Shown: piece after piece, positions 1-14,146 of the stretch | Layout: each line of letters opens with the position of its first letter | How positions within the stretch are numbered: position 1 is the first letter of the stretch | Assembly: GCF_000004195.4 (NCBI RefSeq) | Contig: NC_030680.2 | Span: 153,071,597-153,135,596 of the forward strand | Direction: 5' to 3' | Origin: Xenopus tropicalis | Taxonomy: Eukaryota; Chordata; Amphibia; Anura; Pipidae | DNA length: 64,000 nt | The notes under the pieces: generated by a model | Database searches by the model: none | What the model was told of the DNA's origin: nothing | Seen by the model: the letters and a program-made list of their open reading frames with translations, nothing else | Translations under genes and position numbers: made by a program

Positions 1-33
1 TGGGGGGTTTATTTTCATATTTACTAGATTTAT

Positions 34-3000
34 GGGCCATTATCCCATGTACTTCCTGCCCAATCCTGGCTAACGGCACGGGATAGGGGCGTAACCCCGG
101 CACAGAAACCAATGGGAGAGGGGCCATTATCCCATGTACTTCCTGCCCAATCCTGGCTAACGGCACGGGATAGGGGCGTAACCCTGGCACAGAGACCAAT
201 GGGAGAGGGGCCATTATCCCATGTACTTCCTGCCCAATCCTGGCTAACGGCACGGGATAGGGGCGTAACCCCGGCACAGAAACCAATGGGAGAGGGGCCA
301 TTATCCCATGTACTTCCTGCCCAATCCTGGCTAAGGGCACGGGATAGGGGCGTAACCCCGGCACAGAAACCAATGGGAGAGGGGCCATTATCCCATGTAC
401 TTCCTGCCCAATCCTGGCTAACGGCACGGGATAGGGGCGTAACCCCAGCACAGAGACCAATGGGAGAGGGGCCATTATCCCATGTACTTCCTGCCCAATC
501 CTGGCTAACGGCATGGGATAGGGGCGTAACCCTGGCACAGAAACCAATGGGAGAGGGGCCATTATCCCATGTACTTCCTGCCCAATCCTGGCTAACGGCA
601 CGGGATAGGGGCGTAACCCTGGCACAGAAACCAATGGGAGAGGGGCCATTATCCCATGTACTTCCTGCCCAATCCTGGCTAACGGCATGGGATAGGGGCA
701 TAACCCCAGCACAGAGACCAATGGGAGAGGGGCCATTATCCCATGTACTTCCTGCCCAATCCTGGCTAACGGCATGGGATAGGGGCATAACCCCAGCACA
801 GAGACCAATGGGAGAGGGGCCATTATCCCATGTACTTCCTGCCCAATCCTGGCTAACGGCATGGGATAGGGGCATAACCCCAGCACAGAGACCAATGGGA
901 GAGGGGCCATTATCCCATGTACTTCCTGCCCAATCCTGGCTAACGGCACGGGATAGGGGCATAACCCTGGCACAGAGACCAATGGGAGAGGGGCCATTAT
1001 CCCATGTACTTCCTGCCCAATCCTGGCTAAGGGCACGGGATAGGGGCGTAACCCCAGCACAGAGACCAATGGGAGAGGGGCCATTATCCCATGTACTTCC
1101 TGCCCAATCCTGGCTAACGGCACGGGATAGGGGCATAACCCTGGCACAGAGACCAATGGGAGAGGGGCCATTATCCCATGTACTTCCTGCCCAATCCTGG
1201 CTAACGGCACGGGATAGGGGCGTAACCCCAGCACAGAGACCAATGGGAGAGGGGCCATTATCCCATGTACTTCCTGCCCAATCCTGGCTAACGGCATGGG
1301 ATAGGGGCATAACCCTGGCACAGAAACCAATGGGAGAGGGGCCATTATCCCATGTACTTCCTGCCCAATCCTGGCTAACGGCACGGGATAGGGGCGTAAC
1401 CCCAGCACAGAGACCAATGGGAGAGGGGCCATTATCCCATGTACTTCCTGCCCAATCCTGGCTAACGGCATGGGATAGGGGCATAACCCCAGCACAGAGA
1501 CCAATGGGAGAGGGGCCATTATCCCATGTACTTCCTGCCCAATCCTGGCTAACGGCACGGGATAGGGGCATAACCCTGGCACAGAGACCAATGGGAGAGG
1601 GGCCATTATCCCATGTACTTCCTGCCCAATCCTGGCTAAGGGCACGGGATAGGGGCGTAACCCTGGCACAGAGACCAATGGGAGAGGGGCCATTATCCCA
1701 TGTACTTCCTGCCCAATCCTGGCTAACGGCACGGGATAGGGGCATAACCCCAGCACAGAGACCAATGGGAGAGGCGCCATTATCCCATGTACTTCCTGCC
1801 CAATCCTGGCTAAGGGCACGGGATAGGGGCGTAACCCTGGCACAGAGACCAATGGGAGAGGGGCCATTATCCCATGTACTTCCTGCCCAATCCTGGCTAA
1901 GGGCACGGGATAGAGGCGTAACCCCAGCACAGAAACCAATGGGAGAGGCGCCATTATCCCATGTACTTCCTGCCCAATCCTGGCTAAGGGCACGGGATAG
2001 GGGCGTAACCCTGGCACAGAAACCAATGGGAGAGGCGCCATTATCCCATGTACTTCCTGCCCAATCCTGGCTAAGGGCACGGGATAGAGGCGTAACCCTG
2101 GCACAGAAACCAATGGGAGAGGCGCCATTATCCCATGTACTTCCTGCCCAATCCTGGCTAAGGGCACGGGATAGAGGCGTAACCCTGGCACAGAAACCAA
2201 TGGGAGAGGCGCCATTATCCCATGTACTTCCTGCCCAATCCTGGCTAAGGGCACGGGATAGAGGCGTAACCCTGGCACAGAAACCAATGGGAGAGGGGCC
2301 ATTATCCCATGTACTTCCTGCCCAATCCTGGCTAAGGGCACGGGATAGAGGCGTAACCCTGGCACAGAAACCAATGGGAGAGGCGCCATTATCCCATGTA
2401 CTTCCTGCCCAATCCTGGCTAAGGGCACAGGATAGAGGCGTAACCCTGGCACAGAAACCAATGGGAGAGGGGCCATTATCCCATGTACTTCCTGCCCAAT
2501 CCTGGCTAACGGCACAGGATAGAGGCGTAACCGCAGCACAGAAACCAATGGGAGAGGCGCCATTATCCCATGTACTTCCTGCCCAATCCTGGCTAACGGC
2601 ACGGGATAGAGGCGTAACCCTGGCACAGAAACCAATGGGAGAGGGGCCATTATCCCATGTACTTCCTGCCCAATCCTGGCTAAGGGCACAGGATAGAGGC
2701 GTAACCCCAGCACAGAAACCAATGGGAGAGGCGCCATTATCCCATGTACTTCCTGCCCAATCCTGGCTAACGGCACGGGATAGAGGCGTAACCCTGGCAC
2801 AGAAACCAATGGGAGAGGGGCCATTATCCCATGTACTTCCTGCCCAATCCTGGCTAAGGGCACAGGATAGAGGCGTAACCCTGGCACAGAAACCAATGGG
2901 AGAGGCGCCATTATCCCATGTACTTCCTGCCCAATCCTGGCTAAGGGCACAGGATAGAGGCGTAACCGCAGCACAGAAACCAATGGGAGAGGGGCCATTA

Positions 3001-6000
3001 TCCCATGTACTTCCTGCCCAATCCTGGCTAAGGGCACGGGATAGGGGCGTAACCCCAGCACAGAAACCAATGGGAGAGGCGCCATTATCCCATGTACTTC
3101 CTGCCCAATCCTGGCTAAGGGCACGGGATAGGGGCGTAACCCCAGCACAGAAACCAATGGGAGAGGCGCCATTATCCCATGTACTTCCTGCCCAATCCTG
3201 GCTAAGGGCGTGGGATAGGGGCATAACCCCGGCACAGAAACCAATGGGAGAGGCGCCATTATCCCATGTACTTCCTGCCCAATCCTGGCTAAGGGCACGG
3301 GATAGGGGCGTAACCCTGGCACAGAAACCAATGGGAGAGGCGCCATTATCCCATGTACTTCCTGCCCAATCCTGGCTAATGGCACGGGATAGGGGCGTAA
3401 CCCTGGCACAGAGACCAATGGGAGAGGCGCCATTATCCCATGTAATTCCTGCCCAATCCTGGCTAACGGCACGGGATAGGGGCGTAACCCTGGCACAGAA
3501 ACCAATGGGAGAGGGGCCATTATCCCATGTACTTCCTGCCCAATCCTGGCTAACGGCATGGGATAGGGGCGTAACCCTGGCACAGAAACCAATGGGAGAG
3601 GGGCCATTATCCCATGTACTTCCTGCCCAATCCTGGCTAAGGGCACGGGATAGGGGCGTAACCCTGGCACAGAAACCAATGGGAGAGGCGCCATTATCCC
3701 ATGTACTTCCTGCCCAATCCTGGCTAACGGCACGGGATAGGGGCGTAACCCTGGCACAGAAACCAATGGGAGAGGGGCCATTATCCCATGTACTTCCTGC
3801 CCAATCCTGGCTAACGGCACGGGATAGGGGCGTAACCCTGGCACAGAAACCAATGGGAGAGGGGCCATTATCCCATGTACTTCCTGCCCAATCCTGGCTA
3901 ACGGCACAGGATAGGGGCGTAATCCTGGCACAGAAACCAATGGGAGAGGGGCCATTATCCCATGTACTTCCTGCCCAATCCTGGCTAACGGCACAGGATA
4001 GGGGCGTAATCCTGGCACAGAAACCAATGGGAGAGGGGCCATTATCCCATGTACTTCCTGCCCAATCCTGGCTAAGGGCACGGGATAGGGGCGTAACCCC
4101 GGCACAGAGACCAATGGGAGAGGGGCCATTATCCCATGTACTTCCTGCCCAATCCTGGCTAAGGGCACAGGATAGAGGCGTAACCCCGGCACAGAGACCA
4201 ATGGGAGAGGGGCCATTATCCCATGTACTTCCTGCCCAATCCTGGCTAAGGGCACAGGATAGGGGCGTAACCCTGGCACAGAAACCAATGGGAGAGGCGC
4301 CATTATCCCATGTACTTCCTGCCCAATCCTGGCTAACGGCACAGGATAGAGGCGTAACCCCGGCACAGAGACCAATGGGAGAGGGGCTATTATCCCATGT
4401 ACTTCCTGCCCAATCCTGGCTAAGGGCACAGGATAGGGGCGTAACCCTGGCACAGAAACCAATGGGAGAGGCGCCATTATCCCATGTACTTCCTGCCCAA
4501 TCCTGGCTAACGGCACGGGATAGAGGCGTAACCCTGGCACAGAGACCAATGGGAGAGGGGCCATTATCCCATGTACTTCCTGCCCAATCCTGGCTAAGGG
4601 CACGGGATAGGGGCATAACCCCGGCACAGAAACCAATGGGAGAGGGGCCATTATCCCATGTACTTCCTGCCCAATCCTGGCTAAGGGCACGGGATAGGGA
4701 CATAACCCTGGCACAGAAACCAATGGGAGAGGCGCCATTATCCCATGGACTTCCTGCCCAATCCTGGCTAACGGCACGGGATAGGGGCGTAACCCTGGCA
4801 CAGAAACCAATGGGAGAGGCGCCATTATCCCACGTACTTCCTGCCCAATCCTGGCTAACGGCACGGGATAGGGGCGTAACCCTGGCACAGAAACCAATGG
4901 GAGAGGGGCCATTATCCCATGTACTTCCTGCCCAATCCTGGTTAACGGCACGGGATAGGGGCGTAACCCTGGCACAGAGACCAATGGGAGAGGGGCCATT
5001 ATCCCATGTACTTCCTGCCCAATCCTGGCTAACGGCACGGGATAGGGGCGTAACCCTGGCACAGAAACCAATGGGAGAGGCGCCATTATCCCATGTACTT
5101 CCTGCCCAATCCTGGCTAACGGCACGGGATAGGGGCGTAACCCTGGCACAGAGACCAATGGGAGAGGGGACTTTATCCCATGTACTTCCTGCCCAATCCT
5201 GGCTAACGGCACGGGATAGGGGCGTAACCCCGGCACAGAAACCAATGGGAGAGGCGCCATTATCCCATGTACTTCCTGCCCAATCCTGGCTAACGGCACG
5301 GGATAGGGGCGTAACCCTGGCACAGAAACCAATGGGAGAGGCGCCATTATCCCATGTACTTCCTGCCCAATCCTGGCTAAGGGCACGGGATAGGGGCGTA
5401 ACCCTGGCACAGAAACCAATGGGAGAGGGGCCATTATCCCATGTACTTCCTGCCCAATCCTGGCTAACGGCATGGGATAGGGGCGTAACCCTGGCACAGA
5501 GACCAATGGGAGAGGGGCCATTATCCCATGTACTTCCTGCCCAATCCTGGCTAACGGCACAGGATAGGGGCGTAACCCTGGCACAGAAACCAATGGGAGA
5601 GGGGCCATTATCCCATGTACTTCCTGCCCAATCCTGGCTAACGGCACGGGATAGAGGCGTAACCCTGGCACAGAGACCAATGGGAGAGGCGCCATTATCC
5701 CATGTACTTCCTGCCCAATCCTGGCTAACGGCACAGGATAGGGGCGTAACCCCGGCACAGAAACCAATGGGAGAGGCGCCATTATCCCATGTAATTCCTG
5801 CCCAATCCTGGCTAAGGGCACAGGATAGGGGCGTAACCCTGGCACAGAGACCAATGGGAGAGGGGCCATTATCCCATGTAATTCCTGCCCAATCCTGGCT
5901 AAGGGCATGGGATAGGGGCGTAACCCTGGCACAGAAACCAATGGGAGAGGGGCCATTATCCCATGTAATTCCTGCCCAATCCTGGCTAAGGGCACAGGAT

Positions 6001-7632
6001 AGGGGCGTAACCCTGGCACAGAGACCAATGGGAGAGGCGCCATTATCCCATGTACTTCCTGCCCAATCCTGGCTAACGGCACAGGATAGAGGCGTAACCC
6101 CGGCACAGAAACCAATGGGAGAGGCGCCATTATCCCATGTACTTCCTGCCCAATCCTGGCTAACGGCACGGGATAGAGGCGTAACCCTGGCACAGAAACC
6201 AATGGGAGAGGGGCCATTATCCCATGTACTTCCTGCCCAATCCTGGCTAACGGCACGGGATAGGGGCGTAACCCTGGCACAGAAACCAATGGGAGAGGGG
6301 CCATTATCCCATGTACTTCCTGCCCAATCCTGGCTAACGGCACGGGATAGAGGCGTAACCCTGGCACAGAGACCAATGGGAGAGGGGACTTTATCCCATG
6401 TACTTCCTGCCCGATCCTGGCTAAGGGCACAGGATAGGGGCGTAACCCTGGCACAGAAACCAATGGGGGAGGCGCCATTATCCCATGTACTTCCTGCCCA
6501 ATCCTGGCTAAGGGCGCGGGATAGGGGCGTAACCCTGGCACAGAAACCAATGGGAGAGGCGCCATTATCCCATATACTTTCTGCCCAATCCTGGCTAAGG
6601 GCACGGGATAGGGGCGTAACCCTGGCACAGAAACCAATGGGAGAGGGGCCATTATCCCATATACTTTCTGCCCAATCCTGGCTAACGGCACAGGATAGGA
6701 GCGATTGAACCAATGGGAGAGGCGCCATTATCCCATGTACTTCCTGCCCAATCCTGGCTAACGGCACGGGATAGAGGCGTAACCCCGGCACAGAGACCAA
6801 TGGGAGAGGGGCCATTATCCCATGTACTTCCTGCCCAATCCTGGCTAAGGGCACAGGATAGGGGCGTAACCCCGGCACAGAGACCAATGGGAGAGGGGCC
6901 ATTATCCCATGTACTTCCTGCCCAATCCTGGCTAACGGCACGGGATAGAGGCGTAACCCTGGCACAGAGACCAATGGGAGAGGCGCCATTATCCCATGTA
7001 CTTCCTGCCCAATCCTGGCTAACGGAACGGGATAGGGGCGTAACCCTGGCACAGAAACCAATGGGAGAGGGGCCATTATACCATGTACTTCCTGCCCAAT
7101 CCTGGCTAATGGCACAGGATAGGAGCGATTGAACCAATGGGAGAGGCGCCATTATCCCATTTACTTCCTGCCCAATCCTGGCTAAGGGCAAAGGATAGGG
7201 GCGTAACCCTGGCACAGAAACCAATGGGTGAGGGGCCATTATACCATGTACTTCCTGCCCAATCTGGCTAAGGGCACGGGATAGGGGCGTAACCCCGGCA
7301 CAGAGACCAATGGGAGAGGGGCCATTATCCCATGTACTTCCTGCCCAATCCTGGCTAAGGGCACGGGATAGGGGCGTAACCCTGGCACAGAAACCAATGG
7401 GAGAGGGGCCATTATCCCATGTACTTCCTGCCCAATCCTGGCTAACGGCACGGGATAGGGGCGTAACCCTGGCACAGAGACCAATGGGAGAGGGGCCATT
7501 ATCCCATGTACTTCCTGCCCAATCCTGGCTAACGGCACGGGATAGGGGCGTAACCCTGGCACAGAAACCAATGGGAGAGGGGCCATTATCCCATGTACTT
7601 CCTGCCCAATCCTGGCTAACGGCACGGGATAG
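34..7632. repeat. 87-bp minisatellite, about 87 copies
   Basis: The unit is 87 bp (for example ATGGGAGAGG recurs at 112, 199 and 286) and is very uniform. Variants are gggccatt/gcgccatt, acggcac/agggcac and cacggg/cacagg. Two short 76-bp units near 6701 and 7125 share the same internal junction. The array fills the intron left of nisch exon 19 and no exon is visible in it. Because 87 is a multiple of 3, spurious open frames of over 2,000 codons occur on both strands. Confidence 0.98.
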
Positions 7633-7785
7633 AAGCCCAAACCAGGGATGGAGCCAAGTCACATTCTGGAAACCAAATCCTTATATTATATCCCTGTTTG
7701 TACTTTGTGCCGAGCCCTAGGGGAGGGGCGGTGCCGGTAGGGAGACCAGGGCAGGGGTAGGAACGGCAGGGTCTGTATTATTTAC

Positions 7786-7947
7786 CCGTGTTCTTTGTAC
7801 CAAATTCCGAGTAGAAATCCTTCTCCAGGGGTTCGGGGGACGGGGCCCGTGCCAGGAGGGACAGGGCAGACATGAGCTGCTGGATGAAGGAGTGGGTGCT
7901 GTAACTGTCCCTGGTCAGACACGTGACCACCTGACTGGGGGAAGAAC
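7786..7947 (-). CDS. nisch: nisch exon 19 (last coding exon in window)
   Basis: After a CAG acceptor the exon reads on from a split Gly as [19 protein letters not shown] and ends [13 protein letters not shown] plus one base before GTAAAT. It has 162 nt (2+53 codons+1). It corresponds to the human [11 protein letters not shown]...[14 protein letters not shown] region. The next exon (MENYEL in human) is not found between here and position 1. Confidence 0.95.
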
Positions 7948-8112
7948 CTGAAAACAACAAATTCAAAAAGATTCTTATTTCCACTGAGCAGTTTGTGTGA
8001 ATCCTAAATACGGTTGGTACAGTTGGCACTACGGACTGGCACAGCACTGGCACCGTTCCCCCCAAACTGAGCAGGAACATAAATTGTCATTGAGACACAT
8101 TGAGGTACTGAC
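7948..8112. other. unique intron between exons 19 and 18
   Basis: A pyrimidine-rich acceptor tract for exon 19 sits at its left end. Nothing else is recognisable before the 32-bp array. Confidence 0.5.
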
Positions 8113-8632
8113 CCGAGATGTATGAGGTGCCCAGGGGTACAAACCCGAGATGTATGAGGTGCCCAGGGGTACAAACCCGAGATGTACGAGGTGCCCAGGG
8201 GTACAAACCTGAGATGTATGAGGTGCCCAGGGGTACAAACCTGAGATGTATGAGGTGCCCAGGGGTACAAACCTGAGATGTATGAGGTGCCCAGGGGTAC
8301 AAACCTGAGATGTATGAGGTGCCCAGGGGTACAAACCCGAGATGTATGAGGTGCCCAGGGGTACAAACCTGAGATGTATGAGGTGCCCAGGGGTACAAAC
8401 CTGAGATGTATGAGGCGCCCAGGGGTACAAACCTGAGATGTATGAGGTGCCCAGGGGTACAAACCTGAGATGTATGAGGTGCCCAGGGGTACAAACCCGA
8501 GATGTATGAGGTGCCCAGGGGTACAAACCTGAGATGTATGAGGTGCCCAGGGGTACAAACCTGAGATGTATGAGGTGCCCAGGGGTACAAACCTGAGATG
8601 TATGAGGTGCCCAGGGGTACAAACCTGAGATG
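8113..8632. repeat. 32-bp minisatellite, about 16 copies
   Basis: The unit contains gagatgtatgaggtgcccag followed by gggtacaaacct, and differs only by c/t at two sites. It lies in the nisch intron between exons 19 and 18. Confidence 0.97.
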
Positions 8633-8802
8633 CATTAATGCCCTGGGGCAGAAGCCAGGCATGTATTAGTGTAGATCTATGTAACACCCAGTGCTGTGCC
8701 ACCCGGCTTTCTCCGCTGTTTATCCGTCAGGGTGAGGGTGTCGGTGCCAGTCGTGCCCCAGTGCCACCCATTATACCAAGCCATTGGCACAGATGCTCGT
8801 AC

Positions 8803-8922
8803 CTGTTATCCTGAAATACTGATCAAAAAGTCCGATATTGACGGACTGTAAACTGCTGAATTTGATGGCGAAACAGAAGGAAATCTGGAGGGGGCTGCGC
8901 GCTGGTCTCTTCCTCCAATAAT
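8803..8922 (-). CDS. nisch: nisch exon 18
   Basis: The exon completes an Asp codon from exon 17 and reads [15 protein letters not shown] then [18 protein letters not shown] plus one base before GTACGA. It has 120 nt. It matches the human [26 protein letters not shown] region, and its phase fits exons 17 and 19. Confidence 0.95.
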
Positions 8923-9106
8923 CTGTGGGAATAAAAGCAGAGACCCCAATAGGGAAGGTGCCCTTGTTACCCCTGTTACCCCATTACTAACTCAGCCCCG
9001 TGTATCTTATACAGAATTATTATATATATTATATACAGTCATTCTACCCAACAGCCCGCAGCTTGGTAAGCAGCCATTTGTGGGGCACCATCCAAATACA
9101 TCTCAA

Positions 9107-10070
9107 CTACTGCACCCCCGACGCCCCACTACTGCACCCCCGCCGCCCCACTACTGCACCCCCGCCGTCCCACTACTGCACCCCCGCCGTCCCCACTGCT
9201 GCACCCCCGCCGCCCCACTGCTGCACCCCCGCCGTCCCACTGCTGCACCCCCGCCGTCCCACTGCTGCACCCCCGCCGTCCCACTGCTGCACCCCCGCCG
9301 TCCCACTGCTGCACCCCCGCCGTCCCACTGCTGCACCCCCGCCGCCCCACTGCTGCACCCCCGCCGCCCCACTGCTGCACCCCCGCCGCCCCACTGCTGC
9401 ACCCCCGCCGTCCCACTGCTGCACCCCCGCCGTCCCAATGCTGCACCCCCGCCGTCCCACTGCTGCACCCCCGCCGCCCCACTGCTGCACCCCCGCCGTC
9501 CCACTGCTGCACCCCCGCCGTCCCACTGCTGCACCCCCGCCGCCCCACTGCTGCACCCCCGCCGCCCCACTGCTGCACCCCCGCCGCCCCACTGCTGCAC
9601 CCCCGCCGTCCCACTGCTGCACCCCCTCCGTCCCACTGCTGCACCCCCGCCGTCCCACTGCTGCACCCCCGCCGCCCCACTGCTGCACCCCCGCCGTCCC
9701 ACTGCTGCACCCCCGCCGTCCCACTGCTGCACCCCCTCCGCCCCACTGCTGCACCCCCGCCGTCCCACTGCTGCACCCCCGCCGTCCCACTGCTGCACCC
9801 CCGCCGCCCCACTGCTGCACCCCCGCCGCCCCACTGCTGCATCCCCGCCGTCCCACTGCTGCACCCCCGCCGTCCCACTGCTGCACCCCCGCCGTCCCAC
9901 TGCTGCACCCCCGCCGTCCCACTGCTGCACCCCCGCCATCCCACTGCTGCACCCCCGCCGCCCCACTGCTGCACCCCCGCCGTCCCACTGCTGCACCCCC
10001 GCCGCCCCACTGCTGCACCCCCGCCGTCCCACTGCTGCACCTCCCCCGCCGTCCCACTACTGTACCCCTG
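9107..10070. repeat. 22-bp GC-rich minisatellite, about 43 copies
   Basis: The unit is ccactgctgcacccccgccg plus tc or cc. Degenerate copies continue to about 10160. The array lies in the intron between exons 18 and 17. 22 is not a multiple of 3, but the unit lacks stops, so all frames stay open for 300 codons; these are not genes. Confidence 0.97.
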
Positions 10071-10260
10071 GCTGCACAACTACCGCACCCCCCCCCGCTG
10101 TAAAACTACTAAACCCCCACCGTCCAACTACTGTACCCCCACTTTCTGACTACTGCACCCCCCACTGTCAAACATCCTTTGTCATAAAAAGCAAGTAAAG
10201 TTGTTTGACATGATTTGCCCCTCATTCAACAGAATTACCTGCAAATGGTGCCCCAACTGC

Positions 10261-10263
<3 letters not shown>

Positions 10264-10307
<44 letters not shown>

Positions 10308-10317
10308 TGTGTGTGTC
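10264..10317. repeat. GA/GT microsatellite
   Basis: A run of (ga)n passes into (gt)n. Confidence 0.9.
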
Positions 10318-10394
10318 TCCATTACAACTTTATGTGCCCTTCATTAAACCAGGGAGGATAACTGCCCAGGCCTATAACTATAACTGACAGTCTT

Positions 10395-13066
10395 GTGACT
10401 ATTCCGCCAGTTTTCTGCCGATTCCGCCAGTTTTCTGCTCATTTTGACAGTTTTCTGCCGATTCCGCCAGTTTTCTGCTCATTTCGACAGTTTTCTGCTC
10501 ATTCCGACAGTTTTCTGCTCATTCCGACAGTTTTCTGCCCATTCGGACAATTTTCCTCCTATTCTGAGTTTTCTGCCCATTCCGACAGTTTCCTTCCCAT
10601 TCTGACAGTCTTCTGACTATTCCGCCAGTTTTCTGACTGTTCCACCAGTTTTCTGCCCATTCCGCCAGTTTTCTGCCAGTTTTCTGCCAATTCCACTCGT
10701 TTTCTAACAATTCCACCAGTTTTTTGCCCATTCCAACAGTTTCCTTCCCATTCTGACAGTCTTGTGACTATTCCGCCAGTTTTCTGACTATTCCAACAGT
10801 TTTCAACCTATTCTGAGTTTTCTGCCCATTCTGACAGTTTCCTGCCCATTCTGACAGTCTTGTGACTATTCCGCCAGTTTTCTGACTATTCCAACAGTTT
10901 TCAACCTATTCTGAGTTTTCTGCCCATTCTGACAGTTTCCTGCCCATTCTGACAGTTTTCTGACTATTCCGCCAGTTTTCTGCCCATTCCGACAGTTTCC
11001 TTCCCATTCTGACAGTTTTCTGACTATTCCGCCAGTTTTCTGCCCATTCTGCCAATTCCTACTAGTTTTCTGCCAATTCCAACAGTTTCCTTCCCATTTC
11101 AACAGTTTCCTTCCCATTCTGACAGTCTTGTGACTATTCCACCAGTTTTCTGACTATTCTGACAGTTTTCTGCCCATTCCAACAGTTTTGTGCCCATTCT
11201 GCCAGTTTTCTGCCCATTCTGCCAGTTTTCTGCCCATTCCGCTAGTTTTCTGCCAATTCCACCAGTTTTTTGCCCATTCAGACAGTCTTGTGACTATTCC
11301 GCCAGTTTTCTGACTATTCCAACAGTTTTCAACCTATTCTGACAGTTTCCTTCCCATTCTGACAGTTTTCTGACTATTCCGCCAGTTTTCTGACTATTCC
11401 GCCAGTTTTCTGACTATTCCGCCAGTTTTCTGACTATTCCGCCAGTTTTCTGCCCATTCCGACAGTTTCCTTCCCATTCTGACAGTCTTGTGACTATTCC
11501 AACAGTTTTCTACCCATTCTGACAGTCTTGTGACTATTCCGCTAGTTTTCTGACTATTCTGACAGTTTTCTGCCCATTCCAACAGTTTTCTACCTATTCT
11601 GAGTTTTCTGCCCATTCTGACAGTCTTGTGACTATTCCGCCAGATTTCTGATTATTCCGCCAGTTTTCTGCCCATTCCGACAGTTTCCTTCCCATTCTGA
11701 CAGTCTTGTAACTATTCCACCAGTTTTCTGACTATTCCGCCAGTTTTCTGACTATTCGCCAGTTTTCTGCCCATTCCGACAGTTTCCTTCTCATTCTGAC
11801 AGTCTTCTGACTATTCCGCCAGTTTTCTGACTGTTCAGTCAGTTTTCTGCCCATTCCGCCAGTTTTCTGCCCATTCCGCCAGTTTTCTGCCCATTCTGCC
11901 AGTTTTCTGCCCATTCTGCCAGTTTTCTGCCAATTCCACTAGTTTTCTGCCAATTCCACCAGTTTTTTGCCCATTCCAACAGTTTCCTTCCCATTCTGAC
12001 AGTCTTGTGACTATTCCGCCAGTTTTCTGACTATTCCAACAGTTTTCTGCCCATTCCGACAGTTTCCTTCCCATTCTGACAGTCTTGTGACTATTCCAAC
12101 AGTTTTCTACAAAAACTGCCCATTCCGACAGTTTTCTGCCCATTCCACCAGTTTGACTATTCCGACAGTTTTCTGCCCATTCTATCAGTATTCTGCCCAT
12201 TCTGACAGTCTTGTAACTATTCCACCAGATTTCTGATTATTCCGCCAGTTTTCTGCCCATTCCGACAGTTTCCTTCCCATTCTGACAGTCTTGTAACTAT
12301 TCCACCAGTTTTTTGACTATTCCGACAGTTTTCTGCCCATTCCACCAGTTTTCTGACTATTCTGCCCGTATTCTGCCCATTCTGCCAGCATTCTGCCAGT
12401 TTTCTGCCCATTCTGCCAATTCCACTAGTTTTCTGCCAATTCCAACAGTTTCCTTCCCATTCTGACAGTCTTGTGACTATTCCACCAGTTTTCTGGCTAT
12501 TCTGACAGTTTTCTACAAAAACTGCCCATTCCGACAGTTTTCTGCCCATTCCACCAGTTTTCTGCCCATTCAGACAGTTTTCTGCCCATTCCGACAGTTT
12601 TCTGCCCATTCCGACAGTTTCCTTCCCATTCTGACAGTCTTGTGACTATTCCGCCAGTTTTCTGACTATTCCAACAGTTTCCTGCCCATTTCAATAGTTT
12701 TCTGTCCATTCTGACAGTCTTGTGACTATTCCACCAGTTTTCTGCCCATTCCGACAGTTTTCTGCCAATTCCACCAGTTTTCCACCCATCTTGTGACTAT
12801 TCCGACAGTTTCCTGATTATTCCGACAGTTTTATGACCATTTCGACAATTTTATGACCATTCCGACAGTTTTTGTACCCATTCCAACAGTTTTCTACCTA
12901 TTCTGAGTTTTCTGCCAATTCTTGTGAGTCTTGTGAGTATTCCGACAGTTTTCTGCCCATTCCGACAGTTTTCTGCCCATTCTGACAGTTTTCTGCCCAT
13001 TCCGACAGTTTTCTACCCATTCCGACTATTCCGCCAGTTTTCTGACTATTCTGACAGTTTTCTGCC
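10395..13066. repeat. 20-bp minisatellite, about 130 diverged copies
   Basis: The basic unit is ttttctgcccattccgacag with many variants (tgactattccgccag, ttccttcccattctgacag, cttgtgactattccaccag). Larger blocks such as the ttccttcccattctgacagt / cttgtgactattcc pairs recur several times, so there is higher-order structure. The array is within the intron between exons 18 and 17. Confidence 0.95.
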
Positions 13067-13154
13067 CAGTTTACTGCAACAACACACAGAGCATTATGAA
13101 TTATTAATCAGCAGTGAATGAACTAGGGAGTTATGTGTAACATTGTATAATAGA

Positions 13155-13925
13155 ACTTCCCTACAGTACAGAGACTGCCGTACAGAGACCACCCTTCAGT
13201 ACAGAGACTGCAGTACAGAGACCACCGTACAGTACAGAGACTGCCGTACAGAGACCACCCTTCAGTACAGAGACTGCAGTACAGAGACCACCCTACAGTA
13301 CAGAGACTGCCGTACAGAGACCACCCTTCAGTACAGAGACTGCAGTACAGAGACCACCCTACAGTACAGAGACTGCCGTACAGAGACCACCCTACAGTAC
13401 AGAGACTGCAGTACAGAGACCACCCTACAGTACAGAGACTGCTGTACAGAGACCACCCTTCAGTACAGAGACTGCAGTACAGAGACCACCCTTCAGTACA
13501 GAGACTGCGGTACAGAGACCACCGTACAGTACAGAGACTGCCGTACAGAGACCACCCTTCAGTACAGAGACTGCAGTACAGAGACCACCGTACAGTACAG
13601 AGACTGCCGTACAGAGACCACCCTTCAGTACAGAGACTGCAGTACAGAGACCACCGTACAGTACAGAGACTGCCGTACAGAGACCACCCTTCAGTACAGA
13701 GACTGCAGTACAGAGACCACCGTACAGTACAGAGACTGCAGTACAGAGACCACCCTTCAGTACAGAGACTGCAGTACAGAGACCACCGTACAGTACAGAG
13801 ACTGCCATACAGAGACCACCCTTCAGTACAGAGACTGCGGTACAGAGACCACCGTACAGTACAGAGACTGCCGTACAGAGACCACCGTACAGTACAGAGA
13901 CTGCAGTACAGGGACCACCCTTCAG
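13155..13925. repeat. 33-bp minisatellite, about 23 copies
   Basis: The unit consists of two related halves, agtacagagactgc and agtacagagaccacc, so it is an old dimer. 33 is a multiple of 3, which keeps both strands open; this is not coding. Confidence 0.97.
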
Positions 13926-14001
13926 TCAGGGAGAGCCTATCAGAGCAGGGAACAGCCCAGCTATGATTTGGAAGGGGAACAGAAGGGGACGTCCTACTCA
14001 C

Positions 14002-14146
14002 CTTCTTCTTTGGGGTTCTGAGTATCATCCAAGAGAAAATAAACAGCTTGTGTTGAAAGTAAAATGCAGGATGGAAACTCTGTATCGGGGGTCCCATAAA
14101 GCAGCAGTGATGCCCACGTGAGATGCCTCAGCTCCTCCCCCTCTGC
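14002..14146 (-). CDS. nisch: nisch exon 17
   Basis: After a TTGCAG acceptor it reads AEGEELRHLTWASLLLYGTP, then ILLSTQAVYFLLDDTQNPKEE plus one base before GTGAGT; 145 nt. It corresponds to human [20 protein letters not shown]...LLSTKAVYFVLHD. Confidence 0.96.

Noticed and set aside
30..7115. Open frames of more than 2,000 codons on both strands
   Set aside because: They are translations of the 87-bp array; 87 is a multiple of 3 and the unit lacks stops in several frames. There is no non-repeat domain or homology.
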